From an uncultured Lachnospiraceae bacterium (GTDB lineage: Bacteria > Bacillota > Clostridia > Lachnospirales > Lachnospiraceae), in assembly GCA_910579395.1 (NCBI GenBank), contig CAJTUC010000050.1, positions 1-20,204 on the forward strand: a DNA stretch of 20,204 bases, in the 5' to 3' direction. Shown here piece after piece: positions 7,536 to 14,305 of the stretch. Below the pieces are notes generated by a model. The model had not been told where the DNA came from. It made no database searches and was given only the letters and a program-made list of their open reading frames with translations. A program made the translations under genes and the position numbers. Within the stretch, counting starts at the first letter, position 1. Every line of letters starts with the position of its first letter.

Positions 7536-8417
7536 TTATCCCAACGATTTCAGATTCTTTCTGTACTCCTGCATCTTAGATTCTTCCGTATGATCTATAA
7601 CAAACTGCAGCTCATTTGTGACTTTCTCACGGTCATATGGTAAATATGCCGTTACCGGCACGAAGTTCGAAACGGTGTCTGCCAAAAGATGGGTGCGTAT
7701 ATTCAGGTTGTTGACCAGTATCTGCAGTTCACGGATACGCTCCTTTTCCCCGGCAGGTATGAATAAGCCTTGCTGTGCCATTTTGTATAATTCCGTATCA
7801 GGAAAAAGAGTGAGCGAATCCACGGAAACAAAATACGGATTGAGCTGGCTGAAAATCTCCGCACTGTTCATCGCATTTCTGTATCCGCCGTCTTTTCCTG
7901 CAAGTCCTGTCATATAAACAAAGTAATATTCAATACCCGCTTCATCCAATTTCCCGCATTGCTCCAGAATATCAGCTGAAGTATAACCCTTACCTGCGAG
8001 AGCAAGTGTTTCATCATCGCCGCTTTCCACACCGATACTCAGACCGTTAATGCCCATTGCTCTTAATTTTCTAAGCTGCCACACCTCTTTATCTTTAATG
8101 TCACGAATACTTGCAAACATGGCCATTGTCCGGCACTTAATGAGGTAATCCCTTACCGTTAACGCCCTGTGTTTCAAATTATCATAACTCATCGCGAAAG
8201 GATTTGCCCCTGTCCAGAATATTCTTCTCGCATATGGCTGATAGCTTTTTATTTCAGCCAAATCCTCTTCAAATTCCTCGATGGGCGACATTCGAAAACA
8301 CTCCTTTTGATACAGGCTGCAAAACCTGCATTGATTATAGGTGCAGCCAGAGGCCGCCTGTATGATGACCGAATGCGCTTCATACGGCGGCCGCCAGGTT
8401 CTGCCTGTAAAATGCAC
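7536..8417 (-). CDS. radical SAM protein, COG1032-like, second of a tandem pair
   Basis: This is a cytoplasmic [4Fe-4S] radical S-adenosylmethionine enzyme of 293 residues; the reaction is unknown. The cluster motif is CTYNQCRFC (Cys25, Cys30, Cys33), i.e. CX4CX2C as read here, instead of the usual CX3CX2C. WRPPYEAHS upstream and GVESGDDETL in the barrel match its neighbour. The start is GTG at 8417: GGGAGGAGGG lies 5 bases upstream, and the resulting MHFTGRTWRPPYEA aligns with MHYTGTIWRPPYEA of the paralogue. A longer in-frame ATG (8486) would overlap the upstream gene and lacks this match. The gap to the upstream stop is 16 bases, so the two are co-transcribed. Product lengths and motif order are nearly the same, indicating tandem duplication followed by divergence. 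Confidence 0.88.
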   Translation of the reverse strand: MHFTGRTWRPPYEAHSVIIQAASGCTYNQCRFCSLYQKECFRMSPIEEFEEDLAEIKSYQPYARRIFWTGANPFAMSYDNLKHRALTVRDYLIKCRTMAMFASIRDIKDKEVWQLRKLRAMGINGLSIGVESGDDETLALAGKGYTSADILEQCGKLDEAGIEYYFVYMTGLAGKDGGYRNAMNSAEIFSQLNPYFVSVDSLTLFPDTELYKMAQQGLFIPAGEKERIRELQILVNNLNIRTHLLADTVSNFVPVTAYLPYDREKVTNELQFVIDHTEESKMQEYRKNLKSLG

Positions 8418-8433
8418 GTTATCCCTCCTCCCT

Positions 8434-9333
8434 TTATAAATGATGCACGCTTTTTCGATATCTCTGTAGTTCTTCTTCACTGACATTCCCTATGATATCA
8501 TCAAGAAATGAAAGCAGCTTATTCTTATCTTCCGGCAGCTGTCCATAAAACTGATACGCATTGGAAGCTCCCATCGCCGCAAAGACTACAGGAATCTGTA
8601 AGTTTTCGATGAGTGTTCGGACTTCTTTGTATTTTTCTAGTTCGCCTTCCTCCCGCCAGTTTCCACGCTGTATTTCATCATAAAGTGCAGAGTCGGGATA
8701 AATCGTAAGCATATTGGCCCCGATGAGTGTCGGGTGTATCTGATTGCATATGTCTGCAGTCAATTCTGCTCCGATTTCGCCGCGGCCTGCTCCGGAAATG
8801 CCTACCAGATAAAAGAAACTGTAATGAATCCCTGCGTTATCAAGTCTTCGGCATTGCTCTACAATATCAGCAGAAGCATATCCCTTGTTCATGAACCGCA
8901 ATGCTTCATCATCTCCTGTCTCAATCCCAATCGTCAGACCGTCATACCCCAACGCGTGAAGCTCTGCGAGTTCTTCATCACGCTTCGGCATGATATCTGT
9001 AATTCTTGCAAAAGAGCCAATAGATTCTACTGTCGGAAAATATTGATGAATCAACTCTGCAATCGCTATCAATTTATCATAAGATAAGACAAACGGGTTG
9101 GCCCCCGTCAGAAACACTCGCCGGATACGCCCGCTATGCCGGCCTTTCCCTGTTCTTTCCGCCTCCTGCAGGTCGTCCTCAATATCTTCCATAGGGGACA
9201 TCCTGAATCGAAACGGCAGATCATTGTACAAAGTACAGAACTTGCATTGATGATGCGTGCAGCCTGCCGTTACTTCCAGCAAAAGCGATGCCGCTTCATA
9301 CGGCGGCCGCCAAATCGTTCCTGTGTAGTGCAT
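8434..9333 (-). CDS. radical SAM protein, COG1032-like, first of a tandem pair
   Basis: This 299-residue radical SAM enzyme is the promoter-proximal member of the pair. The cluster ligands are Cys25, Cys30 and Cys33 in CTHHQCKFC (CX4CX2C). A TIM-barrel follows with RRVFLTGANPFVLSYDKL, GIETGDDEALRFMNKGY and MLTIYPDSALYDEI. Family relatives in Firmicutes are annotated only as radical SAM proteins, and no substrate is established to my knowledge. The start at 9333 has AAGGAGAG about 8 bases upstream. The predicted promoter lies at 9582-9609, so the mRNA leader would contain nearly all of the palindrome at 9356-9581. The divergent HxlR/AraC regulator pair is the obvious candidate controller. Confidence 0.88.
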   Translation of the reverse strand: MHYTGTIWRPPYEAASLLLEVTAGCTHHQCKFCTLYNDLPFRFRMSPMEDIEDDLQEAERTGKGRHSGRIRRVFLTGANPFVLSYDKLIAIAELIHQYFPTVESIGSFARITDIMPKRDEELAELHALGYDGLTIGIETGDDEALRFMNKGYASADIVEQCRRLDNAGIHYSFFYLVGISGAGRGEIGAELTADICNQIHPTLIGANMLTIYPDSALYDEIQRGNWREEGELEKYKEVRTLIENLQIPVVFAAMGASNAYQFYGQLPEDKNKLLSFLDDIIGNVSEEELQRYRKSVHHL

Positions 9334-9355
9334 ATCTATCTCTCCTTTTCTTTTT

Positions 9356-9581
9356 TAGACTAATAAGTAATTGCGAAACTATGTTTTTAAAGGCTCCCGT
9401 TGTACAAAATAGACAATCACCGCAGGGCAGGCTTTCGCTGCACTGTCGTTCGCAACGGTGCATAAGACGCCAAAATACGGCGTCTAAACACCGGCGACGA
9501 CATAGCACCCTGCTTGTGATTTGTCTATTTTGCACAACTGTCATCTTGAAATCATGCGTTTCACAATTACTTATTAGACTA
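9356..9581. mobile_element. 226-bp near-palindromic element, MITE-like
   Basis: The ends 9356-9379 and 9558-9581 are inverted copies (22 of 24). A second arm pair, 9399-9420 and 9516-9538, matches with one substitution and one extra base. The centre has AGACGCC/GGCGTCT around AAAATAC. TTAGACTAAT occurs directly repeated at both edges (9355-9364, 9574-9583), as a target-site duplication would, although this 10-mer is itself nearly palindromic. There is no coding capacity. It fits a miniature inverted-repeat element inserted between promoter and gene, or a long structured leader. As RNA it folds into one long hairpin ending about 14 bases before the ribosome binding site. Confidence 0.65.
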
Positions 9582-9609
9582 ATTATATTGCTGTACATCA
9601 TTTTTACAA
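9582..9609 (-). promoter_or_regulatory. candidate promoter for the radical SAM operon
   Basis: On the minus strand: TTGTAA (9609-9604), 16 bases, then TATAAT (9587-9582). Transcription would start near 9575, inside the right edge of the palindromic element. The -35 box overlaps the AAGTACTGTACTT palindrome. Confidence 0.55.
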
Positions 9610-9631
9610 GTACTGTACTTTTTTGAAGTAC
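9608..9631. promoter_or_regulatory. putative HxlR operator(s)
   Basis: Two overlapping inverted repeats of the same half-site are present: AAGTAC-T-GTACTT (9608-9620) and GTACTT-N5-AAGTAC (9615-9631). A further ACTGTACAT lies at 9642-9650. Paired TACT/AGTA half-sites are typical of sites bound by HxlR/DUF24 dimers such as YodB. The first palindrome covers the -35 of the radical SAM promoter, so repression there would be direct. Confidence 0.5.
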
Positions 9632-9649
9632 CTATTTTTGCACTGTACA

Positions 9650-9679
9650 TTGATTTTTATAGATAAGACATGTTATACT
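9650..9679 (+). promoter_or_regulatory. candidate promoter for the hxlR-araC operon
   Basis: TTGATT (9650-9655), 18 bases, then TATACT (9674-9679). The start would be about 20 bases before the HxlR ribosome binding site. It lies just downstream of the GTAC palindromes, consistent with autoregulation. Confidence 0.5.
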
Positions 9680-9705
9680 GTTTCAGAAAGACGAGGGGCG
9701 GAAGA

Positions 9706-10044
9706 ATGAAAAAAAGCACATTGGCGGTTGAACGCTGCAAGACGGTTTCGACCATACAAAAGATTTTAGGTGGTAAATGGAAAATTGAGATTATTTATTA
9801 TATCGCCTTTCAGGACATACATCGTTTTGGAGAACTTCGCAGGCATATAGGCGACATTACGGAATCAAGCCTGACAAAACAGCTTCGGGAATTGGAGGCT
9901 GATGGTTTCATTTCCCGCCATGATTACAAAGAGGTTCCCCCGCGTGTGGAGTACAATCTTACCGATCTAGGCAAAAGTTTCATTCCCGTTTTTGAACATA
10001 TGAAACGATGGGGCGATGAAAATCTCGGAAAGGAATCCTTATGA
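9706..10044 (+). CDS. HxlR family transcriptional regulator
   Basis: This is a MarR/DUF24-type (HxlR) winged-helix regulator of 112 residues, the usual length. Seen: a Cys near the N terminus (Cys11 in VERCKTVS), at about the place of the redox-sensing Cys of YodB-type members; the family signature ILGGKWKIEIIYYI; the recognition region FGELRRHIGDITESSLTKQLRELEADGFI; and the wing PPRVEYNLTDLG. ATG 9706 is preferred to the upstream in-frame ATG at 9670 because GAGGGGCGG directly precedes it and relatives start near here. The gene overlaps the AraC gene by 4 bases (ATGA), so translation is coupled. Neighbouring GTAC palindromes are probable operators. Electrophile or disulfide sensing is a guess from the Cys. 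Confidence 0.88.
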   Translation: MKKSTLAVERCKTVSTIQKILGGKWKIEIIYYIAFQDIHRFGELRRHIGDITESSLTKQLRELEADGFISRHDYKEVPPRVEYNLTDLGKSFIPVFEHMKRWGDENLGKESL

Positions 10045-10859
10045 CGGCTAACAGTATACGCTACCTATACAATTCCAATATGGGCATTGAATTGATTTTC
10101 TGCAGCAATTCAAGCATATCCTATCCTACACACAATCATGTCTCTGTACTTACGGTCGGTATTGTGTTAGACGGCTCTATTGTGCTCACTACCGGTTCCA
10201 AAATAAAGACTTGCGCTAAAAATCAAACCTTTGTCATCTGCCCATACATGCCGCATAGTATTTCAGCCCATAACAGCTACACCCTGTTAAGTTTATGTAT
10301 TGACAAAAATATCGCCGCACGCAATGCCGCAGACAAAATACGGAATGATATAATGTCTTTACTGACGAGCGACTTCCATGCAGAAAAAATCAATCATCGC
10401 CAACTATTACAATTATCGAATGCCCTGGACTCAAATGTCGAGTTTTCCTCACTCGCTGCCTATGCCAGCCGGCACTCTGACAGCCAGAATCCAGTTATCA
10501 GCAGCTTAAAAAGACAGTTGGAATTATATCCCGAAAACAAATTCAGCATCGAGGAAATGGCACAAAACGCATTTGTCAGTAAATACCACTTTATCCGACG
10601 TTTTAAAGCGGAAGTCGGTCTTACGCCGCATCAATTTCAACTACAAAACCGTATCCGCAAGGCACAGCGGTTAATGCACAAAGCCGAAACAATAACCGAT
10701 GTGGCTCTGACCACAGGTTTCTGCGACCAAAGCCACTTCATAAAGCAATTTAAAAAACAGGTAGGCCTGTCTCCGCTGACTTACAAATTATCCTCCCAAA
10801 CGATTGAGTCAGAAGAAATGCGTCAGCATAACGCAGGCATAAACTTTGCGAACAGATAA
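10041..10859 (+). CDS. AraC family transcriptional regulator
   Basis: This 272-residue regulator has an N-terminal cupin-like sensor (about 20-110; SYPTHNHVSVLTVGIVLDGSI gives the HxH-type strand) and a C-terminal double helix-turn-helix (about 165-255). The first HTH contains FSIEEMAQNAFVSKYHFIRRF, followed by the connecting helix RKAQRLM and the second HTH ITDVALTTGFCDQSHFIKQF, ending in the family's GLSPLTY. The ATGA overlap with hxlR places both regulators in one transcript. The target could be the divergent radical SAM operon or the operon itself. Its ligand is unknown. The 3' end overlaps the convergent cupin gene by 37 bases, so both mRNAs are complementary at their ends. Confidence 0.88.
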   Translation: MTANSIRYLYNSNMGIELIFCSNSSISYPTHNHVSVLTVGIVLDGSIVLTTGSKIKTCAKNQTFVICPYMPHSISAHNSYTLLSLCIDKNIAARNAADKIRNDIMSLLTSDFHAEKINHRQLLQLSNALDSNVEFSSLAAYASRHSDSQNPVISSLKRQLELYPENKFSIEEMAQNAFVSKYHFIRRFKAEVGLTPHQFQLQNRIRKAQRLMHKAETITDVALTTGFCDQSHFIKQFKKQVGLSPLTYKLSSQTIESEEMRQHNAGINFANR

Positions 10860-11218
10860 AGGCCATTCTCTCCTGCAATGACTTCATGCGGTATCCCGAT
10901 TGGGAAAATGGAAATTATGCCAGCCTCATAAGGAAGTTCCACCCCATTGTTCACACACACGCCCGCACCGGATATGACCTCATGCGTTTCTAATTGCTTT
11001 TCGTGGATATGATTGCCTATCTTCTTATTGGGAGCTATCCTCACAAGATGAAAGCTGAACTGTCCGCCGGTCTTTTCGGATGCGATGATATGTTTTAGCT
11101 CCACTCCCTCAAAAGCCGGGTGTTCAGACCACGGAATGGTATCAAACGCAACCGCGGCATCCGGCAAAAGCAGCTTTCCTCCCTCATTGAATTTTTCAAA
11201 CAGATTTTTATAATCCAT
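10823..11218 (-). CDS. cupin domain protein
   Basis: This single-domain cupin has 131 residues. Motif 1 is recognisable as IGNHIHEKQLETHEVISGAG, with the HxH...E...H-like metal ligands, and motif 2 as IFPIGIPHEVIAGENG. Small cupins of this type bind sugars, metals or ligands and often act as isomerases, epimerases or sensors, so no function is claimed. ATG 11218 is chosen over the upstream GTG at 11227 because AAAGGAAG lies about 9 bases before the ATG. It is convergent with, and overlaps, the AraC gene. It has no operon partner on its strand, since the next gene upstream is a truncated GNAT more than 100 bases away. Confidence 0.8.
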   Translation of the reverse strand: MDYKNLFEKFNEGGKLLLPDAAVAFDTIPWSEHPAFEGVELKHIIASEKTGGQFSFHLVRIAPNKKIGNHIHEKQLETHEVISGAGVCVNNGVELPYEAGIISIFPIGIPHEVIAGENGLYLFAKFMPALC

Positions 11219-11328
11219 TCTCAACACTTCCTTTCAAATTTTATGACGGTCTTCCTGTCTTTCTGCATCATAACAAAAAGCATAAAATTTGAATTGTAAA
11301 AAATTGCTTTTCCATTCTCCGCCTGTAT

Positions 11329-11592
11329 TCAATCCAATCGCATTGCTTCAAAATCGCGTTTTCCCATATATACATTTCCAATCATTTTATTGGATTTTTT
11401 CAATTCAACGGCAGGCATTTCATCTGTACCAATGCGCCATTCAAGATTTTTTTGAGTTTCATCAAAGGTTAGTGGTTTATATGGTTCATATTTTACAACT
11501 TCTATATCCGATAAATATTCAAATAAGTCCTGTATATCTTCTTTTTTGTATCTTCTTATAATTAACCTTTCTGTTGTTATTATGTTCTCCAT
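11329..11592 (-). pseudogene. GNAT acetyltransferase, RimJ/RimL-like, 3' truncated
   Basis: The 87 residues begin like a full RimJ/RimL-type N-acetyltransferase (TTERLIIRRYKKEDIQDLFEYLSD, then EPYKPLTFDET and KMIGNVYMGKRDFEAM). They stop at LD, just before the acetyl-CoA binding loop expected in a protein of about 170-180 residues. The missing half is not found in other frames downstream, so the 3' part has been deleted. The start ATG 11592 has AAGGAG about 10 bases upstream. Its 5' leader is a 59-base copy of the leader/promoter of the XRE gene at 14165, so both ends of this gene have been rearranged. It is unlikely to be catalytically active. Confidence 0.7.
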
Positions 11593-11621
11593 GTCGCTCT
11601 CTCTCCTTGTACTTAACAATC

Positions 11622-11680
11622 TTCCTACTTTTCGCAATTCCCGATTTTCATACTTTTGTTATCTTTCATTGCATTATAAA
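11622..11680. repeat. copy A of a 59-bp promoter/leader repeat
   Basis: It matches 14176-14234 at 55 of 59 positions with no gaps. Read on the minus strand it starts with TTTATAATGC (a -10-like TATAAT at 11678-11673) and runs toward the truncated GNAT gene. The NUDIX stop codon (TAA, 11676-11674) lies within it, so the repeat supplies the end of that gene. No consensus -35 is seen here, unlike copy B. Confidence 0.75.
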
Positions 11681-12102
11681 TAGCCTCGTTTTTCAGCCTC
11701 TTTCAACAAATAAGGCTGGATATCGGGATACGTCCATTTTTCCGGCAATCCGTCCATTCTTGTAATTTTTTCAATTTCACTATGTAACTCTGCTTCAAAA
11801 CGCTTTATATCAGCCCAAAATAACATTCCAAAGCTTTCACTGCCATCAAAATTATCTGGTGCCGTAACAGAATATACGCATATGGGCTCTATATCAAATT
11901 CCAGAGCACCGGTTTCCTCATACAGTTCCCGCTTTGCTGTATCTATGATATTTTCTCCTTGTTCCCGGTGGCCTCCGGGGATTTCCCATGTATCTCTATC
12001 CTTATGTTTGCAAAAAACGTATTGATTCTGTGTTCTGGATATTATCACCGCAAATTTAAGCAGTTCATCCTCTATCTTTTCATAAAACTTAACCTCTGTC
12101 AT
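11674..12102 (-). CDS. NUDIX hydrolase
   Basis: This 142-residue pyrophosphohydrolase cleaves nucleoside diphosphates linked to another moiety. The Nudix box is complete, GX5EX7REUXEEXGU at 44-66 (GGHREQGE ... RELYEETGA), giving the Mg2+-binding Glu residues. The protein otherwise has the usual length and a WEIPGG strand before the box. The start at 12102 (MTEVKFYEK) is preferred over ATGs at 12126 and 12111, because GGAGG lies 10 bases before it and the longer starts would include that site as codons. The C-terminal codons run into a repeated promoter segment, so the natural end may have been altered by a few residues. The exact substrate is unknown. Confidence 0.85.
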   Translation of the reverse strand: MTEVKFYEKIEDELLKFAVIISRTQNQYVFCKHKDRDTWEIPGGHREQGENIIDTAKRELYEETGALEFDIEPICVYSVTAPDNFDGSESFGMLFWADIKRFEAELHSEIEKITRMDGLPEKWTYPDIQPYLLKEAEKRGYL

Positions 12103-12143
12103 TTTTGTCATTCCTCCATTTTCCACCTATCGGCTCTCCCGAA

Positions 12144-12171
12144 ATAATAGTCTTTCAAAATACTTTATCAA
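12144..12171 (-). promoter_or_regulatory. candidate promoter for the NUDIX gene
   Basis: On the minus strand: TTGATA (12171-12166), 16 bases, TATTAT (12149-12144), about 40 bases upstream of the chosen start codon. Confidence 0.45.
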
Positions 12172-12243
12172 TTTCAAAGTTACTTATTGCAATCTCTATT
12201 TATATCTTATATCTAACATAAAATAATTCTATCATGAAAATCC

Positions 12244-13494
12244 TCACCCTTTCGCCGCCCGCTCAATTTTCTCCGCTGCTGCCTCCGCTCCGCCGCAACG
12301 GTAAAAGCTTTCCGCAATCTCCCCGGCCTTCTCGCGGTAAACAGGCTCCTCAAGCACCGCTGCAACGGCATTCCGAACTGCAGCGGCATCCGTCTCCTTC
12401 AGATAAACGCCCGCACCCAGTTCATACACTCGCGCCGCAACGCTCTGCTGTTCGGCCGTCTGCGGAAACAATACGAGCGGCACCTGAAAATAAAGCGCCT
12501 CACTGACACTGTTCATCCCACAATGAGTCAAAAAGACATCCGTATTCTGCAACACTTCAATTTGGTTTACATAACGTTCCACCCGAATATTTTCCGGTAT
12601 CCAGCCCAGCTTCTCCAGCTCCAGCATTTCCCCGACGGAAATTACCACATCGACGGGCATATCCTGCAAAGCCGCAATACAGTTCTGATAAAATCCGCAT
12701 TTGTCATTGTTCACCGTTCCGAGGGAAATGTAGACCTGCTTTCTTTCTCCGGTTCGTGCTTTCCGGTTCTGTGTCCCAGCCGCCTGCTCTTCTGTCCTCT
12801 TCTGCCCTTCTCCGGCATCCTGTACCTTTTTCCGCATTTTATCGCCCTCCCGAATCGATGGCCCAACGAACAGATATTTTTCGGAAAAAGTCTCCGCACA
12901 GGGTTGGAACTCCGGCGAAGTATAGACAATCGTATCCGTTTCGTTATCGTTTTGAATAATGTCCAGAACATTTCTGATCGGGTATCCGTTCTCGCGAAGC
13001 CGTTTCACATCCCGGTTGATTTTTCCCATTGAAAAAAGCAGTTGAAATATCGCTTTCGGACTCTGCTTCATCGTCTTGGCAGAAGCCTTATTAAAAGCAA
13101 AAGTCGTCGTCGAGGACACAAAGGGACATCCCAGCTTCCGCGCAATGGCTTTTCCCCATACCGCCATGGAATCCGCCACAATGCAGTCCGGCTTCCATGC
13201 CCGCATCTGTGCCTCAATCCCTTTTCCGACCGCCAGCGTGGTCTCTACGAGAACTTTCGTTGCAAACGCCAGGTCCGTGCTGATTTTGACGCCATCCGCA
13301 GGAGAAAGCTGCATCTGCATATCATATTTGTCACAGGAGATAAATCTCGCTCCTGCCGATTCGATTTTTTCCTTCATGGAATCATAAGAATAATACCAGA
13401 CCTCATTCCCGTGCCGGACCAGTTCCTGAACGACCGCCAGCGTCGGATTCGTATGCCCATGCGCCGGAATACAGAAAAACGCAATTTTGCTCAT
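12244..13494 (-). CDS. macrolide-type GT1 glycosyltransferase (MGT family)
   Basis: This 416-residue GT-B fold enzyme transfers a sugar from a nucleotide-sugar donor to a small acceptor. Relatives inactivate macrolides or decorate natural products and lipids. The N-terminal acceptor half starts with the family's FFCIPAHGHTNPTLAVVQEL, whose His is the probable catalytic base. The donor half has YISLGTVNN, then the signature THCGMNSVSEALYFQVPLV and PQTAEQ. Between the halves lies an unusual charged Lys/Glu/Gln/Arg-rich linker (about 215-252). The start ATG 13494 has GAGAGAGG about 11 bases upstream. It follows the XRE-AbrB gene on the same strand across the 13526-13739 palindrome. With the divergent Bce module it suggests a drug-response locus, though the acceptor is unknown. 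Confidence 0.85.
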   Translation of the reverse strand: MSKIAFFCIPAHGHTNPTLAVVQELVRHGNEVWYYSYDSMKEKIESAGARFISCDKYDMQMQLSPADGVKISTDLAFATKVLVETTLAVGKGIEAQMRAWKPDCIVADSMAVWGKAIARKLGCPFVSSTTTFAFNKASAKTMKQSPKAIFQLLFSMGKINRDVKRLRENGYPIRNVLDIIQNDNETDTIVYTSPEFQPCAETFSEKYLFVGPSIREGDKMRKKVQDAGEGQKRTEEQAAGTQNRKARTGERKQVYISLGTVNNDKCGFYQNCIAALQDMPVDVVISVGEMLELEKLGWIPENIRVERYVNQIEVLQNTDVFLTHCGMNSVSEALYFQVPLVLFPQTAEQQSVAARVYELGAGVYLKETDAAAVRNAVAAVLEEPVYREKAGEIAESFYRCGGAEAAAEKIERAAKG

Positions 13495-13525
13495 TTTTTA
13501 ACATTCCTCTCTCTAATACAATCTT

Positions 13526-13739
13526 TGAAATGTCAGTGAGGGAGAAGGATAAGCGGGACGGACAGGAGAAAAGATTTCCACGAAAAAGGCCCTGTAAAGA
13601 CGTCGGCACTTGGATTTTCTGGCGCTTGCGACGGAAAATCCTTAGTACCGCTACGTCTTTAGTGGAGCGAAAGCGTGCCTTGGAGTAGAAACTTTTCTCC
13701 TGTCCGCCCCGCTTGTCCTTCTCCCTTACTGACATTTCA
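13526..13739. mobile_element. 214-bp near-perfect palindromic element, MITE-like
   Basis: The outer arms 13526-13573 and 13692-13739 are inverted copies at 45 of 48 positions, and the three differences are all transitions. Nested inside are AAAGACGT/ACGTCTTT and GGATTTTC/GAAAATCC pairs. It lies from 3 bases after the XRE stop (13743) to 31 bases before the glycosyltransferase start. It has no coding capacity. A transcript reading through would fold into a very long hairpin that could terminate, process or protect the mRNA. I see no clear target-site duplication. Confidence 0.65.
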
Positions 13740-13742
13740 TAT

Positions 13743-14165
13743 TCACTCATCCAATGCCGCCCGAATCTCATTGTATATTGCCAGAAACTGTTCTTCCGGA
13801 ATCAGTGCCAGCCCCTGTTCCTCGTCGCCGAGAAGAAGCAGGCGGCCGCCTTTATTTATCTTGAAAACATCCCTCGCCTTCTTCGGGATGACGATCTGTC
13901 CCTTCTCCCCGACTGTAACGGCACCGAAAAAGTACTTTCCTTTCGGCGGAATCGGCAGGCCCGTATGTGCTTCCGAATAATATACCAGATCATCCAGCGA
14001 TACATTATAAATCTGTGCCAGCTTCAGGCATTTTTCCACATCAGGAATCGTCTCGCCTGTTTCCCATTTCGCCAGTGCCTGACGTGAAACGCCTACCCTT
14101 CCTGCAATTTCCTCCTGCGAAAACCCAGCCAGCTTCCGCAAGTGCAGCAAATTTTCTCCAAGCAT
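13743..14165 (-). CDS. XRE-family regulator with C-terminal AbrB-type domain
   Basis: This 140-residue DNA-binding protein combines two domains. Residues 4-60 form an XRE helix-turn-helix (LRKLAGFSQEEIAGRVGVSRQALAKWETGETIPD). Residues about 80-125 resemble a SpoVT/AbrB swapped-hairpin domain (AVTVGEKGQIVIPKKARDVFKINKGGRLLLLGD). Such fusions are transcription regulators in Clostridia. The start is ATG 14165 with GGGAG 5 bases upstream. A good promoter lies at 14227-14255. It is divergent from the response regulator gene (200 bases between starts) and upstream of the glycosyltransferase, so it may control either. The signal is unknown. Confidence 0.88.
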   Translation of the reverse strand: MLGENLLHLRKLAGFSQEEIAGRVGVSRQALAKWETGETIPDVEKCLKLAQIYNVSLDDLVYYSEAHTGLPIPPKGKYFFGAVTVGEKGQIVIPKKARDVFKINKGGRLLLLGDEEQGLALIPEEQFLAIYNEIRAALDE

Positions 14166-14175
14166 CGATACTCCC

Positions 14176-14234
14176 TTCCTACGTTTCCCAATTCCCCGTT
14201 TTCATACTTTTGTTATCTTTCATTGCATTATAAA
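14176..14234. repeat. copy B of a 59-bp promoter/leader repeat
   Basis: It is 55/59 identical to 11622-11680 in the same orientation. This copy forms the -10 box and 5' leader of the XRE-AbrB gene and joins a recognisable -35, so it is probably the parental copy. Confidence 0.75.
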
Positions 14235-14255
14235 GCGTCCCCAAAGCGATGTCTA
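14227..14255 (-). promoter_or_regulatory. promoter of the XRE-AbrB gene
   Basis: On the minus strand: TAGACA (14255-14250), exactly 17 bases, TATAAT (14232-14227). The start would be about 55 bases before the ATG. The -10 lies inside repeat copy B. Confidence 0.6.
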
Positions 14256-14305
14256 CCAAATAAACCTGACATTTTCTTCCCCTTTATGTTACTTTTCCTT
14301 CCGTA

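Noticed and set aside
8418..8486. Longer start (ATG 8486) for the second radical SAM protein
   Set aside because: It would overlap the upstream gene and bury the GGGAGGAGGG site; the paralogue aligns from GTG 8417.
9356..9581. CRISPR array
   Set aside because: Only one inverted-repeat unit, no regularly spaced direct repeats, and no cas genes in the window.
9288..9626. Open frames of about 100 codons on both strands across the 9356-9581 palindrome
   Set aside because: Near-palindromic DNA gives mirror frames on both strands (the peptides even share similar words); no real gene.
12523..13539. Several long plus-strand frames opposite the glycosyltransferase
   Set aside because: Antisense shadows of a gene with clear GT1 signatures; Arg/Ser/Pro-rich composition typical of shadow frames.
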